Assembly (NCBI RefSeq): GCF_004123145.1
Contig: NZ_SDKC01000001.1
Location: 2,699,501 to 2,763,500 of the forward strand
Reading direction: 5' to 3'
DNA: 64,000 bases
From: Blautia faecicola
GTDB lineage: Bacteria; Bacillota; Clostridia; Lachnospirales; Lachnospiraceae
Shown: in pieces, positions 29,467 through 38,223 of the stretch
How positions within the stretch are numbered: the first letter of the stretch is position 1
Layout of the letters: each line of letters opens with the position of its first letter
Made by a program: the position numbers and the translations under genes
The notes under the pieces: model-generated
Seen by the model: only the letters and a program-made list of their open reading frames with translations
What the model was told of the DNA's origin: nothing
Databases searched by the model: none

Positions 29467-30102
29467 TTATTTAGCACTTTTAACGGTTGCTTTGATTGTT
29501 ACTAAAGATTTTTTAGGACCTGGTACAGCACCTTTTACCAGAAGCAGATTGTTTTCAGCATCTACTCTTACGATTTCCAGATTCTGTACTGTAACTTTTT
29601 TGTTACCCATGTGTCCAGCCATCTTTTTACCTTTGAATACACGGCTCGGATCGGAACAAGCACCGTTGGAACCAGCATGACGATGGTATTTGGAACCATG
29701 AGCCATAGGTCCTCTGGACTGACCGTGTCTCTTGATTGCGCCCTGGAATCCTTTACCTTTGGAGATTGCAGTAGCATCTACTTTTTCTCCTGCTGCAAAG
29801 ATGTCAGCTTTGATTTCCTGAGCCACTTCATAGCTTTCAGCATCTTCTAAACGGAATTCGCGAACGAATCTCTTGTAAGAAACGCCTGCTTTGTCAAACT
29901 GTCCTTTCATTGGTTTGTTCACCAGTTTTTCTCTCTTGTCAACAAAACCAACCTGTACTGCACTGTAACCATCATTCTCAACAGTTTTAACCTGAGTTAC
30001 TACGCAAGGTCCTGCCTGCAATACAGTCACTGGAGTTAAAACTCCATCTTCGTTGAAAATCTGAGTCATTCCAACTTTTGTAGCTAAGATTGCTTTCTTC
30101 AT
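29467..30102 (-). CDS. rplC: 50S ribosomal protein L3
   Basis: A 211-residue early assembly protein that reaches the peptidyl transferase centre, a site of linezolid and tiamulin resistance. Seen: [56 protein letters not shown] and [37 protein letters not shown] precedes the ATG. The 159-base gap from rpsJ has no clear feature beyond weak inverted repeats. Confidence 0.98.
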   Translation of the reverse strand: MKKAILATKVGMTQIFNEDGVLTPVTVLQAGPCVVTQVKTVENDGYSAVQVGFVDKREKLVNKPMKGQFDKAGVSYKRFVREFRLEDAESYEVAQEIKADIFAAGEKVDATAISKGKGFQGAIKRHGQSRGPMAHGSKYHRHAGSNGACSDPSRVFKGKKMAGHMGNKKVTVQNLEIVRVDAENNLLLVKGAVPGPKKSLVTIKATVKSAK

Positions 30103-30261
30103 TCTTTTTACCTCCTGTTTAAACTACAGCGGAACACCAACCCGGGTGTTCATCCTAGAAACAGCCGATATAAGTGGAACACTATGACCCATAAGGGATG
30201 TTGATTCCTAAGAATGTGTTGCTTCTATATCTAACTTTTCCGGATAATTCTTTCGATGAAA

Positions 30262-30579
30262 TTATTTGTTTTTCATCTTGATATCGATGCTAACACCAGC
30301 CGGCATCTCCAGTCTTGCCAGAGCATCCACAGTTTTCTGTGTCGGTCCGATGATATCGATCAGTCTTTTATGAGTTCTCTGCTCAAACTGTTCTCTGGAA
30401 TCTTTGTATTTGTGTACCGCACGTAAGATTGTTACTACCTCTTTCTTAGTCGGAAGTGGTACCGGTCCACTCACTACTGATCCGTTCTTTTTTACAGTTT
30501 CGATGATTTTGCTTGCAGATGCATCAACCAGCTGATGATCGTAAGCTTTCAGAATAATTCTCATTACTTGACTTGCCAT
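30262..30579 (-). CDS. rpsJ: 30S ribosomal protein S10
   Basis: A 105-residue protein that heads the S10 operon and doubles as NusE in transcription antitermination. Seen: [71 protein letters not shown] site lies before the ATG. It is transcribed from a strong promoter at 30811-30839 with a leader of about 225 bases. Confidence 0.98.
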   Translation of the reverse strand: MASQVMRIILKAYDHQLVDASASKIIETVKKNGSVVSGPVPLPTKKEVVTILRAVHKYKDSREQFEQRTHKRLIDIIGPTQKTVDALARLEMPAGVSIDIKMKNK

Positions 30580-30804
30580 AAAAAAAGTCGCCTCCTTTTC
30601 GCACTTTACGAGTACGACAAGCGGTGACTGTACACTTTCCCGTGTGTGTCCTCAGGACTTCCACGCGGTTTTCCACACTTCTGGTGGACGTATTCAACAT
30701 GTATACAGTGACTTGTCGCCAGTTTCTTAACTTGACATTCGCTCCACGGAAAACCTGCAATCTCTGCAGCAACCTCACGCTTCATCGCTATCAATGTCAC
30801 AACA
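30580..30804 (-). promoter_or_regulatory. S10 operon 5' leader
   Basis: About 225 bases between the predicted start of transcription and rpsJ without an ORF. CGACAAG (near 30717) pairs with CTTGTCG (near 30617), and the sequences just inside (CACTGTATAC and GTGTACAGTC) also pair, so a long stem is likely. Leaders of this operon carry protein-dependent autoregulation in several bacteria; that is an inference here. Confidence 0.5.
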
Positions 30805-30810
30805 TGGGTT

Positions 30811-30839
30811 ATTATAAACGAAACCCCTCGCAATTGCAA
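30811..30839 (-). promoter_or_regulatory. sigma-A promoter of the S10 operon, inside a terminator stem
   Basis: TTGCAA, 17 bases, and a perfect TATAAT on the minus strand. The -35 and most of the spacer are the same bases as the CCCCTTGC/GCGAGGGG hairpin of the upstream gene. Confidence 0.75.
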
Positions 30840-30847
30840 GGGGTTTT
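30821..30847. terminator. terminator overlapping the S10 promoter
   Basis: Stem AAAACCCCTTGC/GCGAGGGGTTT (minus strand) with an AATT loop. It is followed by TTTCGTTT in the minus direction and TTTTTTC in the plus direction. It ends the gene at 30883-32079. Confidence 0.65.
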
Positions 30848-30882
30848 TTCAAATTTTTTCAAAAAATTTTATTTTTCTTTTT

Positions 30883-32079
30883 TTACAGGACATCCGAGTA
30901 ATCTACCAGAGTAACTCCGCTGACTTCATCTTCGATGACTTCCGGCTGATCCCCGTCTGCTTCTGCTTTCGCAAGCAGCTCTTCTTTCGTGTATACCGGC
31001 ATCGCCAGTTTCTTCTCTTCCGGCTCCTGTTCCTCCTCGGATGCTTCTTCGAGCACTACCGGCTGTGTCTGATCCACTTTCTCCGGTTCTTCGGTTTCTT
31101 CTTCCTGCTCTGCTGCTTCCGGTTCCGTCTCTTCCGTCTGGTTCTCGCTCATCATGCTTGCGATATCTGCCGCAAACAGACTTGCGGTTTCCTCTAACAG
31201 GGATTTGTTCGGATCTTCATTCTCTGTACTTTCTTCTTCCGGCTGATGTTCCTCTGCCGGTAATACAACTTCCTGTGTACTTCCCATATCCTGCGCTTCC
31301 TGTGTCAGGTCCTCCGGAAGAACAATCTCCTGTGTCAGATCAGCTGCTTCTGCCGGAATCTCTTCCGGTGTCTCTTCGGTATCTTCCACATCAGCGTTTT
31401 TATTTTTCTTTGCAAGTTTTGCTTCCTGTCTTTCTTGTTTTGCTCTTGCCTTCGCCTCGGCTACCGCAGCTTTCTCTTCCTGTTTCTGTTTTTTCTTTTC
31501 TGCTTTTCTGGCTTTTTTCCGTTCCCGTCTGGACATCACTGCAGGTTCTTCTTCCTGCTCTTCTTCCGATTCGTCTTCTTCGTCATCCTCGTCTTCCTCT
31601 TCGTCCTCATCATCGTCTTTCTTCCAGACTTCTGCGAGAATAAACAGAATGATGACAAATACAACGACAAGTCCTACGATGATCAGGCCCTCGGTGTTCC
31701 GGAGTGCCATAGATACATAACCGATCACCGGTACCACGAGCATGACTTTCTGCACGGTACTTCCCAGTTCCTGCTGTGTGGTTCCCCCGTCTGTGCTCAG
31801 CTGGTCATCCAGTACCACACTGCTGCCATCGATGCTGTCCACCACATATACATATTGTCCGCCATCCTGGCTTACCAGAACTTTATCTCCCTGTTTCAAT
31901 TCACTGCTGTCTTTCTCCACTGCATAAGCCACGGATCCCTGTGACAGGTTGGTCTGCATATCGACATCATCCACCATCACTGTTGTCACACCTGCGAACG
32001 GCGGAATCAGAAGCCCCGCTGCAACCACAATGGCGCAAAACAGGATCACATTAACAATCGTTTTTAAAACTTTCGACAT
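30883..32079 (-). CDS. signal-peptidase-like (S26 fold) membrane protein, apparently inactive, with acidic tail
   Basis: A 398-residue protein. Seen: TM1 at residues 4-28, an extracytoplasmic region of about 100 residues that resembles the SipW/Sec11 signal peptidase fold (GSVAYAVEKDSSELKQGDKVLV), TM2 at 131-151, then a 245-residue tail that is highly charged, rich in Glu and Lys, and low complexity. The position of the catalytic serine motif SGSMEP reads DDVDMQT, so the Ser is missing. It is therefore probably not a peptidase; a scaffold or envelope protein is possible. A promoter lies at 32190-32218. Confidence 0.6.
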   Translation of the reverse strand: MSKVLKTIVNVILFCAIVVAAGLLIPPFAGVTTVMVDDVDMQTNLSQGSVAYAVEKDSSELKQGDKVLVSQDGGQYVYVVDSIDGSSVVLDDQLSTDGGTTQQELGSTVQKVMLVVPVIGYVSMALRNTEGLIIVGLVVVFVIILFILAEVWKKDDDEDEEEDEDDEEDESEEEQEEEPAVMSRRERKKARKAEKKKQKQEEKAAVAEAKARAKQERQEAKLAKKNKNADVEDTEETPEEIPAEAADLTQEIVLPEDLTQEAQDMGSTQEVVLPAEEHQPEEESTENEDPNKSLLEETASLFAADIASMMSENQTEETEPEAAEQEEETEEPEKVDQTQPVVLEEASEEEQEPEEKKLAMPVYTKEELLAKAEADGDQPEVIEDEVSGVTLVDYSDVL

Positions 32080-32189
32080 GATCTACTCTCCTCATATGTT
32101 TTCCTATCTGTTGAATCTGCTCCCGGCATCTCTCCAGATACCTTTCTGCAAATACCGCCTGTTAGGGCAGTATCCATATCATGCCCCTT

Positions 32190-32218
32190 ATTATATCCTT
32201 TTTTGACCCCTTCTGCAA
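32190..32218 (-). promoter_or_regulatory. sigma-A promoter for the S26-like gene
   Basis: TTGCAG, 17 bases, TATAAT on the minus strand, about 110 bases before the ATG at 32079. Confidence 0.65.
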
Positions 32219-32256
32219 GCCGTTTTAAAAAATGTAAGTTTTTTCTTATTTTCTGG

Positions 32257-32285
32257 TTGCCTGCGTTTTTCTTCTTTATTATAAT
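32257..32285 (+). promoter_or_regulatory. sigma-A promoter for the GNAT gene
   Basis: TTGCCT, 17 bases, TATAAT on the plus strand, 25 bases before the ATG. It is divergent from the promoter at 32190-32218, the two -35 boxes being 38 bases apart. Confidence 0.65.
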
Positions 32286-32309
32286 GAAGCTATACGGAGG
32301 TATTTACTT

Positions 32310-33065
32310 ATGAAACCCACCATCAAGACGATCGAAGATCTTTCTTTGAACGCGTGGCCCTCTCATCAGATTCAGCTCTATGACGGATGGCTTCTGCGTT
32401 TTTCTTATTTTTACACACACAGAACCAACTGTGTGGAACAGATCGGACCATCCTCGATACCGATCGAGGAAAAAATTGATTTTTGTGAAGACGCTTACCA
32501 CCGCTGGGGAACGCCTTCTATTTTTAAGATCACGCCGTTGCTTTCCGATGATTTTGAAAAACGGCTGATTGACCGCCGGTATGTGGTGCAGCATGTCACG
32601 GAAGTTATGACACTGGATCTTACGCCCTGGCAGATCACCACACCGCCGGTGGATGTCCGGATCGAGCGGACGATCAATGACCGGTGGATCCAGTCGCTGT
32701 TTGCCTTAAAGAGTACGACCAGTGCCATCCACCGCCAGATCGTGCCATCCATGTATCATGCGATCCCGAAAGACACCCTTGCCGCTTCCATCACCAACGA
32801 AGACGGGCAGATTGTCGCCATCGGACTCGGGATTCTGGATCGTTCCTATATGGGGATCTATGCGATCCATGTGCATCCGCATTACCGTGGTCGAAAATAT
32901 GCCCGTTCCGTCTGTACGGCGCTGTTAAACCGTGGAAAAGAGCTGGGAATGACGGGTGCCTACCTGCAGGTCGTGGAAGGAAACACACCTGCCAAGCGGC
33001 TTTATCTTTCCCTGGGATTTGAAGATTTTTACAGTTACTGGTTCCGGGTAAAAGAATTATTCTAA
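32310..33065 (+). CDS. GNAT family N-acetyltransferase
   Basis: A 251-residue protein with a C-terminal GNAT fold that transfers an acetyl group from acetyl-CoA to an unknown acceptor. Seen: N-terminal half with little similarity (WPSHQIQLYDGWLLRFS is typical of a two-domain GNAT group), then IVAIGLGILDRSYMGIYAIHVHPHYRGRKYARSVCTALL with the acetyl-CoA pyrophosphate-binding loop R/G-x-x-G/A near residue 195, and GNTPAKRLYLSLGFEDFYSYW at the end. GGAGG lies nine bases before the ATG. Plus strand, monocistronic. Confidence 0.88.
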   Translation: MKPTIKTIEDLSLNAWPSHQIQLYDGWLLRFSYFYTHRTNCVEQIGPSSIPIEEKIDFCEDAYHRWGTPSIFKITPLLSDDFEKRLIDRRYVVQHVTEVMTLDLTPWQITTPPVDVRIERTINDRWIQSLFALKSTTSAIHRQIVPSMYHAIPKDTLAASITNEDGQIVAIGLGILDRSYMGIYAIHVHPHYRGRKYARSVCTALLNRGKELGMTGAYLQVVEGNTPAKRLYLSLGFEDFYSYWFRVKELF

Positions 33066-33083
33066 ATATCGCATTCATTGCAC

Positions 33084-33124
33084 CAAAAGACAAGGGCATC
33101 CTTTCCGGACGCCCTTGTCTTTTG
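33084..33124. terminator. bidirectional terminator between GNAT and crh
   Basis: Stem CAAAAGACAAGGGC/GCCCTTGTCTTTTG, 14 bp perfect, between two convergent genes, with T tracts within the stem arms in both directions. Confidence 0.85.
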
Positions 33125-33153
33125 TAACTGTTCGTTTTTCAATTACCTATCTA

Positions 33154-33408
33154 TTACTTACTTGTCAGATATTTTTCAATTCCTTCGATCGCAGCTTCTT
33201 CGTCTGTACCTTCTGCACAGATGGTAACGCTCTCGCCTACATTCAGCCCCAGAGTCATCATACCCATGATACTTTTGGCATTGACATGTTTATCTCCGCT
33301 TTCCACCTGAATTCTGCTTTCATACTGGCTGGCAACCTGCACAAGCATTGCTACCGGTCTTGCTTCCAATCCATTGGAAATCTGAATTGTAATTGGTTTC
33401 TTAATCAT
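33154..33408 (-). CDS. crh: Crh-like HPr paralogue with Glu at position 15
   Basis: An 84-residue HPr-fold protein. In HPr, His15 carries the phosphate from enzyme I to PTS sugar permeases; here residue 15 is Glu (SNGLEARPVA), so phosphotransfer should be lost. Ser46, the site of HPr kinase, is kept in AKSIMGMM. This pattern matches Bacillus Crh, in which residue 15 is Gln and the protein serves carbon catabolite repression through CcpA. Position downstream of whiA is the same as for Bacillus crh. It overlaps whiA by 8 bases. Calling it crh is an inference from motif and synteny. Confidence 0.8.
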   Translation of the reverse strand: MIKKPITIQISNGLEARPVAMLVQVASQYESRIQVESGDKHVNAKSIMGMMTLGLNVGESVTICAEGTDEEAAIEGIEKYLTSK

Positions 33409-34366
33409 TGTAATCCTCCTTATTTTCCCGCAGCTCGTCAGCGATTCTTCCCAGTTTCCGAAGTCTGTGATTCACTCCTGATTTCCCCACCGGCGGACTC
33501 ATCATCTCCCCCAGTTCTTTCAGAGTAGCCTCCGGATAACGCAGACGACAAACTGCGGTCTCCTCCAACTCCTCCGTGAGTTGTGAGAAGCCCACATGTG
33601 TTTCAATATACCTGATATCTTCTATCTGTTTTACTGCTGCCGAAACCGTCTTGCCGATATTGGCAGTCTCGCAGTTCACTTTACGGTTAATATTATTGCT
33701 GATTTCCTTCCGAATCCGGATATTTTCCAGATCCATCAGTGAGATCCCTGCTTCCACCAGGCCCAGAAATTCCACAATCTGGGATCCCTCTTTCAGGTAG
33801 ACCACCTGACTTTTCTTTCTCGCAACGATTCTCGCATCCAGTTCAAATTCTCTCATGATGGACTGTATCTGTTCTGCACGCTCCTGTGTGGAACAGACAA
33901 TTTCCAGATGATAGCCTTTTTCCGGATCGCTGATAGAACCCGCTGCCAGAAATGTCCCACGCAGGAATGCCCGCTTACAGCACTCTTTCTGGATCACCAG
34001 ACGACTCATAACGGAAAGGTCATCGGCGATCTCCTGCTCCGGCGACATGAACTTGGTAGCCTGAAGGATTCGAACCGTATCCTCATGGGAAGATACTTCT
34101 ACCCGATAAACATTGGATTTTTTCAGGTAGACATTCTTCCGAACGTGAATTACAGCTTCTATATTAAATGTTTTTTCTATTAATGTAAAGTATTTTCTTG
34201 CTACAGACACATTTTCTGTATGTACGATCACACGAAAGTGATCGTTGGCTGAGATACTGACCTGTCCACAGACGCTTAAGATGGCCGCGATCTCCGCGAT
34301 CTGGCAGTGGCGCGCTGTAGATATCTGTCTGGACAATTCCTCTTTCACCTTGCTGGAAAAGGACAT
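33401..34366 (-). CDS. whiA: DNA-binding protein WhiA
   Basis: A 321-residue protein with an N-terminal LAGLIDADG homing-endonuclease-like domain without nuclease activity and a C-terminal helix-turn-helix. Seen: MSFSSKVKEELSRQI, CCKRAFLRGTFLAAGSISDPEKGYHLEI, and the DNA-binding end LRYPEATLKELGEMMSPPVGKSGVNHRLRKL. In Streptomyces it controls sporulation division genes; in Bacillus it affects division and chromosome segregation. It lies six bases from rapZ. Confidence 0.96.
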   Translation of the reverse strand: MSFSSKVKEELSRQISTARHCQIAEIAAILSVCGQVSISANDHFRVIVHTENVSVARKYFTLIEKTFNIEAVIHVRKNVYLKKSNVYRVEVSSHEDTVRILQATKFMSPEQEIADDLSVMSRLVIQKECCKRAFLRGTFLAAGSISDPEKGYHLEIVCSTQERAEQIQSIMREFELDARIVARKKSQVVYLKEGSQIVEFLGLVEAGISLMDLENIRIRKEISNNINRKVNCETANIGKTVSAAVKQIEDIRYIETHVGFSQLTEELEETAVCRLRYPEATLKELGEMMSPPVGKSGVNHRLRKLGRIADELRENKEDYND

Positions 34367-34372
34367 GCTCTC

Positions 34373-35266
34373 TTACCTCACTTCGTTCATTTTCTTCCGG
34401 ATGGCATCTTTGCCGATGTCTCTGTGCTCGATCCGTACTCCGTATTCTTCGGACTGTTCCAGACGCTGATACAACGCATTTGCCAGTGTCACGGAACGGT
34501 GTTTTCCACCGGTACATCCGATGCTTACGACCAGCTGATTTTTTCCTTCCTGAATATAGTTCGGGATTAGGAACGAAACCATATCCGCCAGTTTATCCAG
34601 AAAGATCCTGGATGCCTCGCAGTTCATCACATAATCGCTGACCGGTTTATCATTTCCGCTTAACGGACGCAGCTCATCGATATAATAGGGGTTCGGCAAA
34701 AATCTCACATCGAAAACCAGATCCGAGTCTGACGGAATTCCGTATTTGAAGCCGAAAGAGAGGACGGTGATCATCAGATTTTTAAATCCCATATTTTTCA
34801 CAAAGATCTTGTCCAGTTCCGCTTTCAGTTCCCTCGTCAGAAGCTGGCTGCTGTCCAGAATGTAGTCCGCATGCTCTTTCAGATATTTTAACCGTCTGCG
34901 CTCCTCGCGGATACCGTTTTCCACCCTGCCGCTTCCCGCCAGCGGATGGGTTCTTCTGGTCTCTTTGTAACGCTTTACCAGCACTTCATCTTCCGCATCC
35001 AGATACAGGATCTCATACTCGAGTCCTGTCAGGCGGATCTCCTCGAGGGCTTTCTCCACCCCTTCCATGTCACCGCCGCTTCGCACATCCACGCCGAGTG
35101 CTACCTTCTGGATGCTTCCGGAATTGCCCTCCACGATAAACTGGGCAAATTTTTCCAGAAGCGGAATCGGAAGGTTATCCACGCAGAAATATCCTGCGTC
35201 TTCCAGTATTTTCAGTGCGGTACTTTTTCCCGCACCGGACATTCCCGTAACAATTACAAATCTCAT
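34373..35266 (-). CDS. rapZ: RapZ/YvcJ family nucleotide-binding protein
   Basis: A 297-residue P-loop protein that binds nucleotides; in E. coli RapZ guides RNase E to the GlmZ small RNA, in Bacillus YvcJ hydrolyses GTP and affects competence. Seen: Walker A GMSGAGKST at residues 8-16, FCVDNLPIPLLEKF, DVRFLPNPYYIDELRPLSGND, and the C-terminal IGCTGGKHRSVTLAN. The neighbouring mgfK/yvcK gene found in Bacillus is absent here. Confidence 0.95.
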   Translation of the reverse strand: MRFVIVTGMSGAGKSTALKILEDAGYFCVDNLPIPLLEKFAQFIVEGNSGSIQKVALGVDVRSGGDMEGVEKALEEIRLTGLEYEILYLDAEDEVLVKRYKETRRTHPLAGSGRVENGIREERRRLKYLKEHADYILDSSQLLTRELKAELDKIFVKNMGFKNLMITVLSFGFKYGIPSDSDLVFDVRFLPNPYYIDELRPLSGNDKPVSDYVMNCEASRIFLDKLADMVSFLIPNYIQEGKNQLVVSIGCTGGKHRSVTLANALYQRLEQSEEYGVRIEHRDIGKDAIRKKMNEVR

Positions 35267-35284
35267 ACTCTGCCTCTTTCGCTT

Positions 35285-36196
35285 TTAAAATTCCCCGAGG
35301 AATTTTACCTCTGTCTCCAGCTGCACCTGAAATTTCTCATATACGATCCGCTGCACATCATGGATCAGATCCACCACATCCTTCGCGGTCGCATTTTCTT
35401 TATTGATCACAAATCCGCAGTGTTTTTCGGACACCTGTGCGCCGCCTACCTGATAACCGCGAAGACCTGCATCCTGGATCAGTTTTCCTGCAAAATATCC
35501 TTCCGGTCTCTTAAAGGTACTTCCGGCACTCGGGTACTCTAACGGCTGTTTGGTCACGCGCTGTTCCTTCAGTTCATCCATACGGCTTTTGATTGCTTCC
35601 GGATCACCTTTTTTCAGGCTCAGAACCGCTTCCAGAACAATGTAGCCTTTTTCTTTTACCACACTGGTCCGGTATCCCAGCTGCAGCTCCTCGTTTTTCA
35701 GTTCCTTCTGCTCTCCCTCCGGCGTCAGTACGGTGACAGATTCCAGAATGTCTTTCATCTCTCCGCCGTAAGCGCCCGCGTTCATGACCGCAGCGCCTCC
35801 CATGGTTCCCGGAATTCCCGCTGCGAATTCCATACCGGTAAGTCCGGCTTCCAGTGCCTTTCTGGCGGTGGCAGATAACAGCGCGCCTGCCTGTACCCGC
35901 AGATGTTCTCCCTCTACGGTCACCTGATTCATATTTTTATAGACCTGCAACACAACCCCGTCAAATCCCTGATCGCTCACCAGCAGATTGCTGCCGTTTC
36001 CAAGGATAAAGTAAGGCGTCTTCTCTTCCTGACAGATATGTAAGATTTCTCTGATCTGCTCTTTTGTGGATGGCGTCAGAAAACAGGCTGCCGGTCCGCC
36101 CACACGGAATGTGATATGTTTCTTCATCGGTTCCTCCCGCAAAAACTGATCACTTTCCACTGTCTGTTCCAGTCTTTTGATTATCTCTTCTCTCAA
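35285..36196 (-). CDS. murB: UDP-N-acetylenolpyruvoylglucosamine reductase
   Basis: A 303-residue FAD enzyme that reduces UDP-GlcNAc-enolpyruvate to UDP-MurNAc in peptidoglycan synthesis. Seen: NTFRVGG-type FAD motif as HITFRVGGPAACFL, YFILGNGSNLLVSD, GIPGTMGGAAVMNAGAYGGEM, and the catalytic Ser in PSAGSTFKRP, typical of type II MurB. The TTG at 36196 is proposed as start: AAGGTG lies six bases upstream, and the product matches the usual 300-residue length. The frame is open to an ATG at 36259 without a site. Confidence 0.95.
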   Translation of the reverse strand: MREEIIKRLEQTVESDQFLREEPMKKHITFRVGGPAACFLTPSTKEQIREILHICQEEKTPYFILGNGSNLLVSDQGFDGVVLQVYKNMNQVTVEGEHLRVQAGALLSATARKALEAGLTGMEFAAGIPGTMGGAAVMNAGAYGGEMKDILESVTVLTPEGEQKELKNEELQLGYRTSVVKEKGYIVLEAVLSLKKGDPEAIKSRMDELKEQRVTKQPLEYPSAGSTFKRPEGYFAGKLIQDAGLRGYQVGGAQVSEKHCGFVINKENATAKDVVDLIHDVQRIVYEKFQVQLETEVKFLGEF

Positions 36197-36269
36197 ATTA
36201 TTCACCTTTTCATTCTCTGTTGCGGGATCTTTTGACGGATCCCGCTGGCAATTACACATAAACTATATT

Positions 36270-36299
36270 ATTATACTATATCTCTTCCGTCCATGGCAA
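36270..36299 (-). promoter_or_regulatory. sigma-A promoter for murB-rapZ-whiA-crh
   Basis: TTGCCA, 18 bases, TATAAT on the minus strand, about 75 bases before the proposed TTG start. Confidence 0.55.
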
Positions 36300-36321
36300 G
36301 AGCCGGAAACCTCTTTCTTCC

Positions 36322-36684
36322 TTATTTTTTCATCTGTGGATGGAAAAACAGGCTCGCCAGATAGCCGAAGATCAATGCTGCACTGATTCCTCCCGCACTT
36401 GCCTTAAACCCTCCGGTAAATACGCCGAGGATCCCCGCCTGTTCAATCTCTTCTTTTACCCCCTGAAACAGCAGATGCCCGAATCCGATCAGCGGTACAC
36501 TTGCGCCCGCATGGGCGTAATCGACCAGTGGTTTGTACAGATGCAGGGCACTTAACACGCTTCCCGCACATACCAGAAGAACCATCACTCTTCCCGGCAT
36601 CAGTTTGGTCTTATCCAGAAGGATCTGCACCAGCGCACAGATCAGCCCTCCCACCCAGAAGGCATTGATATAATGCATGATCAT
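36322..36684 (-). CDS. spoVAE: stage V sporulation protein AE
   Basis: A 120-residue membrane protein of the SpoVA channel, which moves Ca-dipicolinic acid into the forespore and out on germination. Seen: three to four hydrophobic segments, YINAFWVGGLICALVQIL, the conserved VPLIGFGHLLFQGVKE and GILGVFTGGFKASAGGISAALIFGYL. The ATG at 36684 has GGAGGTGG upstream and overlaps the spoVAD stop as ATGA. Confidence 0.95.
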   Translation of the reverse strand: MIMHYINAFWVGGLICALVQILLDKTKLMPGRVMVLLVCAGSVLSALHLYKPLVDYAHAGASVPLIGFGHLLFQGVKEEIEQAGILGVFTGGFKASAGGISAALIFGYLASLFFHPQMKK

Positions 36685-37706
36685 GACTCTTCCACCTCCC
36701 CGTCTGCCCATTCCAGGACGACACCCTGGGCGATTCCCGGTACACTGTTTCCCTCATAGAAGCTTACTTTTGACATCAGCGCACCTGTCGGTACAAAAAG
36801 CACCCGTTTCCAGTCTCCGCAGGCGATCTTCGGCAGAATGTAGCCGGCAAGTACCGACGCACTGCAGCCGCACCCGCTTCCGCCCGCATGGGTATCCTGT
36901 GTCTCCTGGTCGTACATCAGGATCCCACAGTCTTTGTGATTTTTCACCGCCTGATAGCCTTCTTTTTCGAGAAGATCCAACAGGATCTGCTGCCCGACAT
37001 AGCCGAGATCTCCTGTGATGATCTGATCGTACGCCTCCGGTTCTCTTCCAAAATCTTTCAGATTCTGTGCAATCGTACTGCACGCTGCCGGTGCCATACA
37101 TGCACCCATATTCTGGGAGTCTTTCAATCCGTAGTCCACCACTTTTCCTGTGGTAAGTCCTGTGATCTTTACTTTTCCCTTCTTCCGGTTCAGCACGCAG
37201 GCTCCGCTTCCCGTAACCGTCCAGGAAGCCGACAGCGGTCTCTGGCTTCCGTAGCCGAGCGGAAAACGGAATTCCTTCTCCGCCGTGGCAAAATGGCTGG
37301 ATGTCACCGCCAGCACCCGCTCGCCGTGACCGGCCGACAATGTGATGGCTCCGAGACTCAGCGCCTCTCCCATCGTGGAGCACGCACCGAACAGTCCGTA
37401 CAGCGGCCGATCCAGTTCTCCGATTCCAAACGAGGAGGCAATGGACTGCGCCAGCAGATCCCCGGCAAAGATGATCCGGATATCCTCCGGGGTGCATCCT
37501 GCCTTTTTGACCGCCAGCCTTGCCGCCTTCTGCTGCAGCATGCTCTCTGCTTCCTCCCAGGTATTCTGTCCCAGCTGATCATCCGTCTCGATCTCGTCAA
37601 AAAAAACTGCCAGCGGACCTTCTCCTTCTTTCTTTCCAACCACCGATGCCCAGCTTTCCACATAGACTGGCTCTTCCAGCCGGATGCTCTGTTTTCCGAT
37701 CTCCAT
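36681..37706 (-). CDS. spoVAD: stage V sporulation protein AD
   Basis: A 341-residue soluble component of the SpoVA complex with a thiolase-like fold that binds dipicolinic acid directly. Seen: ESWASVVGKKEGEGPL, LYGLFGACSTMGEALSLG, SSHFATAEKEFRFPLGYGSQRP, and the C-terminal HAGGSGCGCSASVLAGY. It begins three bases after spoVAC and ends overlapping spoVAE. Confidence 0.97.
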   Translation of the reverse strand: MEIGKQSIRLEEPVYVESWASVVGKKEGEGPLAVFFDEIETDDQLGQNTWEEAESMLQQKAARLAVKKAGCTPEDIRIIFAGDLLAQSIASSFGIGELDRPLYGLFGACSTMGEALSLGAITLSAGHGERVLAVTSSHFATAEKEFRFPLGYGSQRPLSASWTVTGSGACVLNRKKGKVKITGLTTGKVVDYGLKDSQNMGACMAPAACSTIAQNLKDFGREPEAYDQIITGDLGYVGQQILLDLLEKEGYQAVKNHKDCGILMYDQETQDTHAGGSGCGCSASVLAGYILPKIACGDWKRVLFVPTGALMSKVSFYEGNSVPGIAQGVVLEWADGEVEES

Positions 37707-37709
37707 CTG

Positions 37710-38162
37710 CTACCACCTTTCTGCCACATACTGGATCAGTCCCAGCACCCATGAGGTCAGCACCCCGTAAAGGATTACCGGTCCCGCTATGGTAAATATT
37801 TTGCTTCCGATTCCGAATACCTGTCCTTCCTTCTGGTATTCCACCGCCGGTGCTGCTACCGAATTGGCAAATCCCGTGATCGGCACCAGGGTTCCCGCCC
37901 CGCCCCACTTTGCCAGCCGTGGATAGAGGTTCATCCCCGTGGTCAGGGCACTCAGAAAAATCAACGCAATGGAACACCACGTTCCCGCCGTCTTCTCATC
38001 CATCCCCGCCGCCAGTGCCCATTCGGTAACTGCCTGCCCCAGCACACAGATCAGACCTCCCACAAGAAAGGCTTTTGCCATATTTGCGGGCAGACTGTGC
38101 GTCGGTGTCACCTGTTTGACGTAATCTTCATATAGCTGCTGTTTTTCTTTGTCTTCCTGCAT
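37710..38162 (-). CDS. spoVAC: stage V sporulation protein AC
   Basis: A 150-residue membrane protein of the SpoVA complex; in Bacillus it behaves as a mechanosensitive channel. Seen: VKQVTPTHSLPANMAKAFLVGGLICVLGQ, then further hydrophobic segments with VPITGFANSVAAPAVEYQKEGQVFGIGSKIF. The ATG at 38162 follows GAGGATG; a GTG at 38192 is an alternative. A MITE-like repeat (38224-38366) separates it from spoVAB. Confidence 0.96.
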   Translation of the reverse strand: MQEDKEKQQLYEDYVKQVTPTHSLPANMAKAFLVGGLICVLGQAVTEWALAAGMDEKTAGTWCSIALIFLSALTTGMNLYPRLAKWGGAGTLVPITGFANSVAAPAVEYQKEGQVFGIGSKIFTIAGPVILYGVLTSWVLGLIQYVAERW

Positions 38163-38223
38163 CGTTTCATCCTCATACACAGGTGATTCCACCTGTTTTC
38201 TTTCTGTTTTTTGTAACTGTTTT

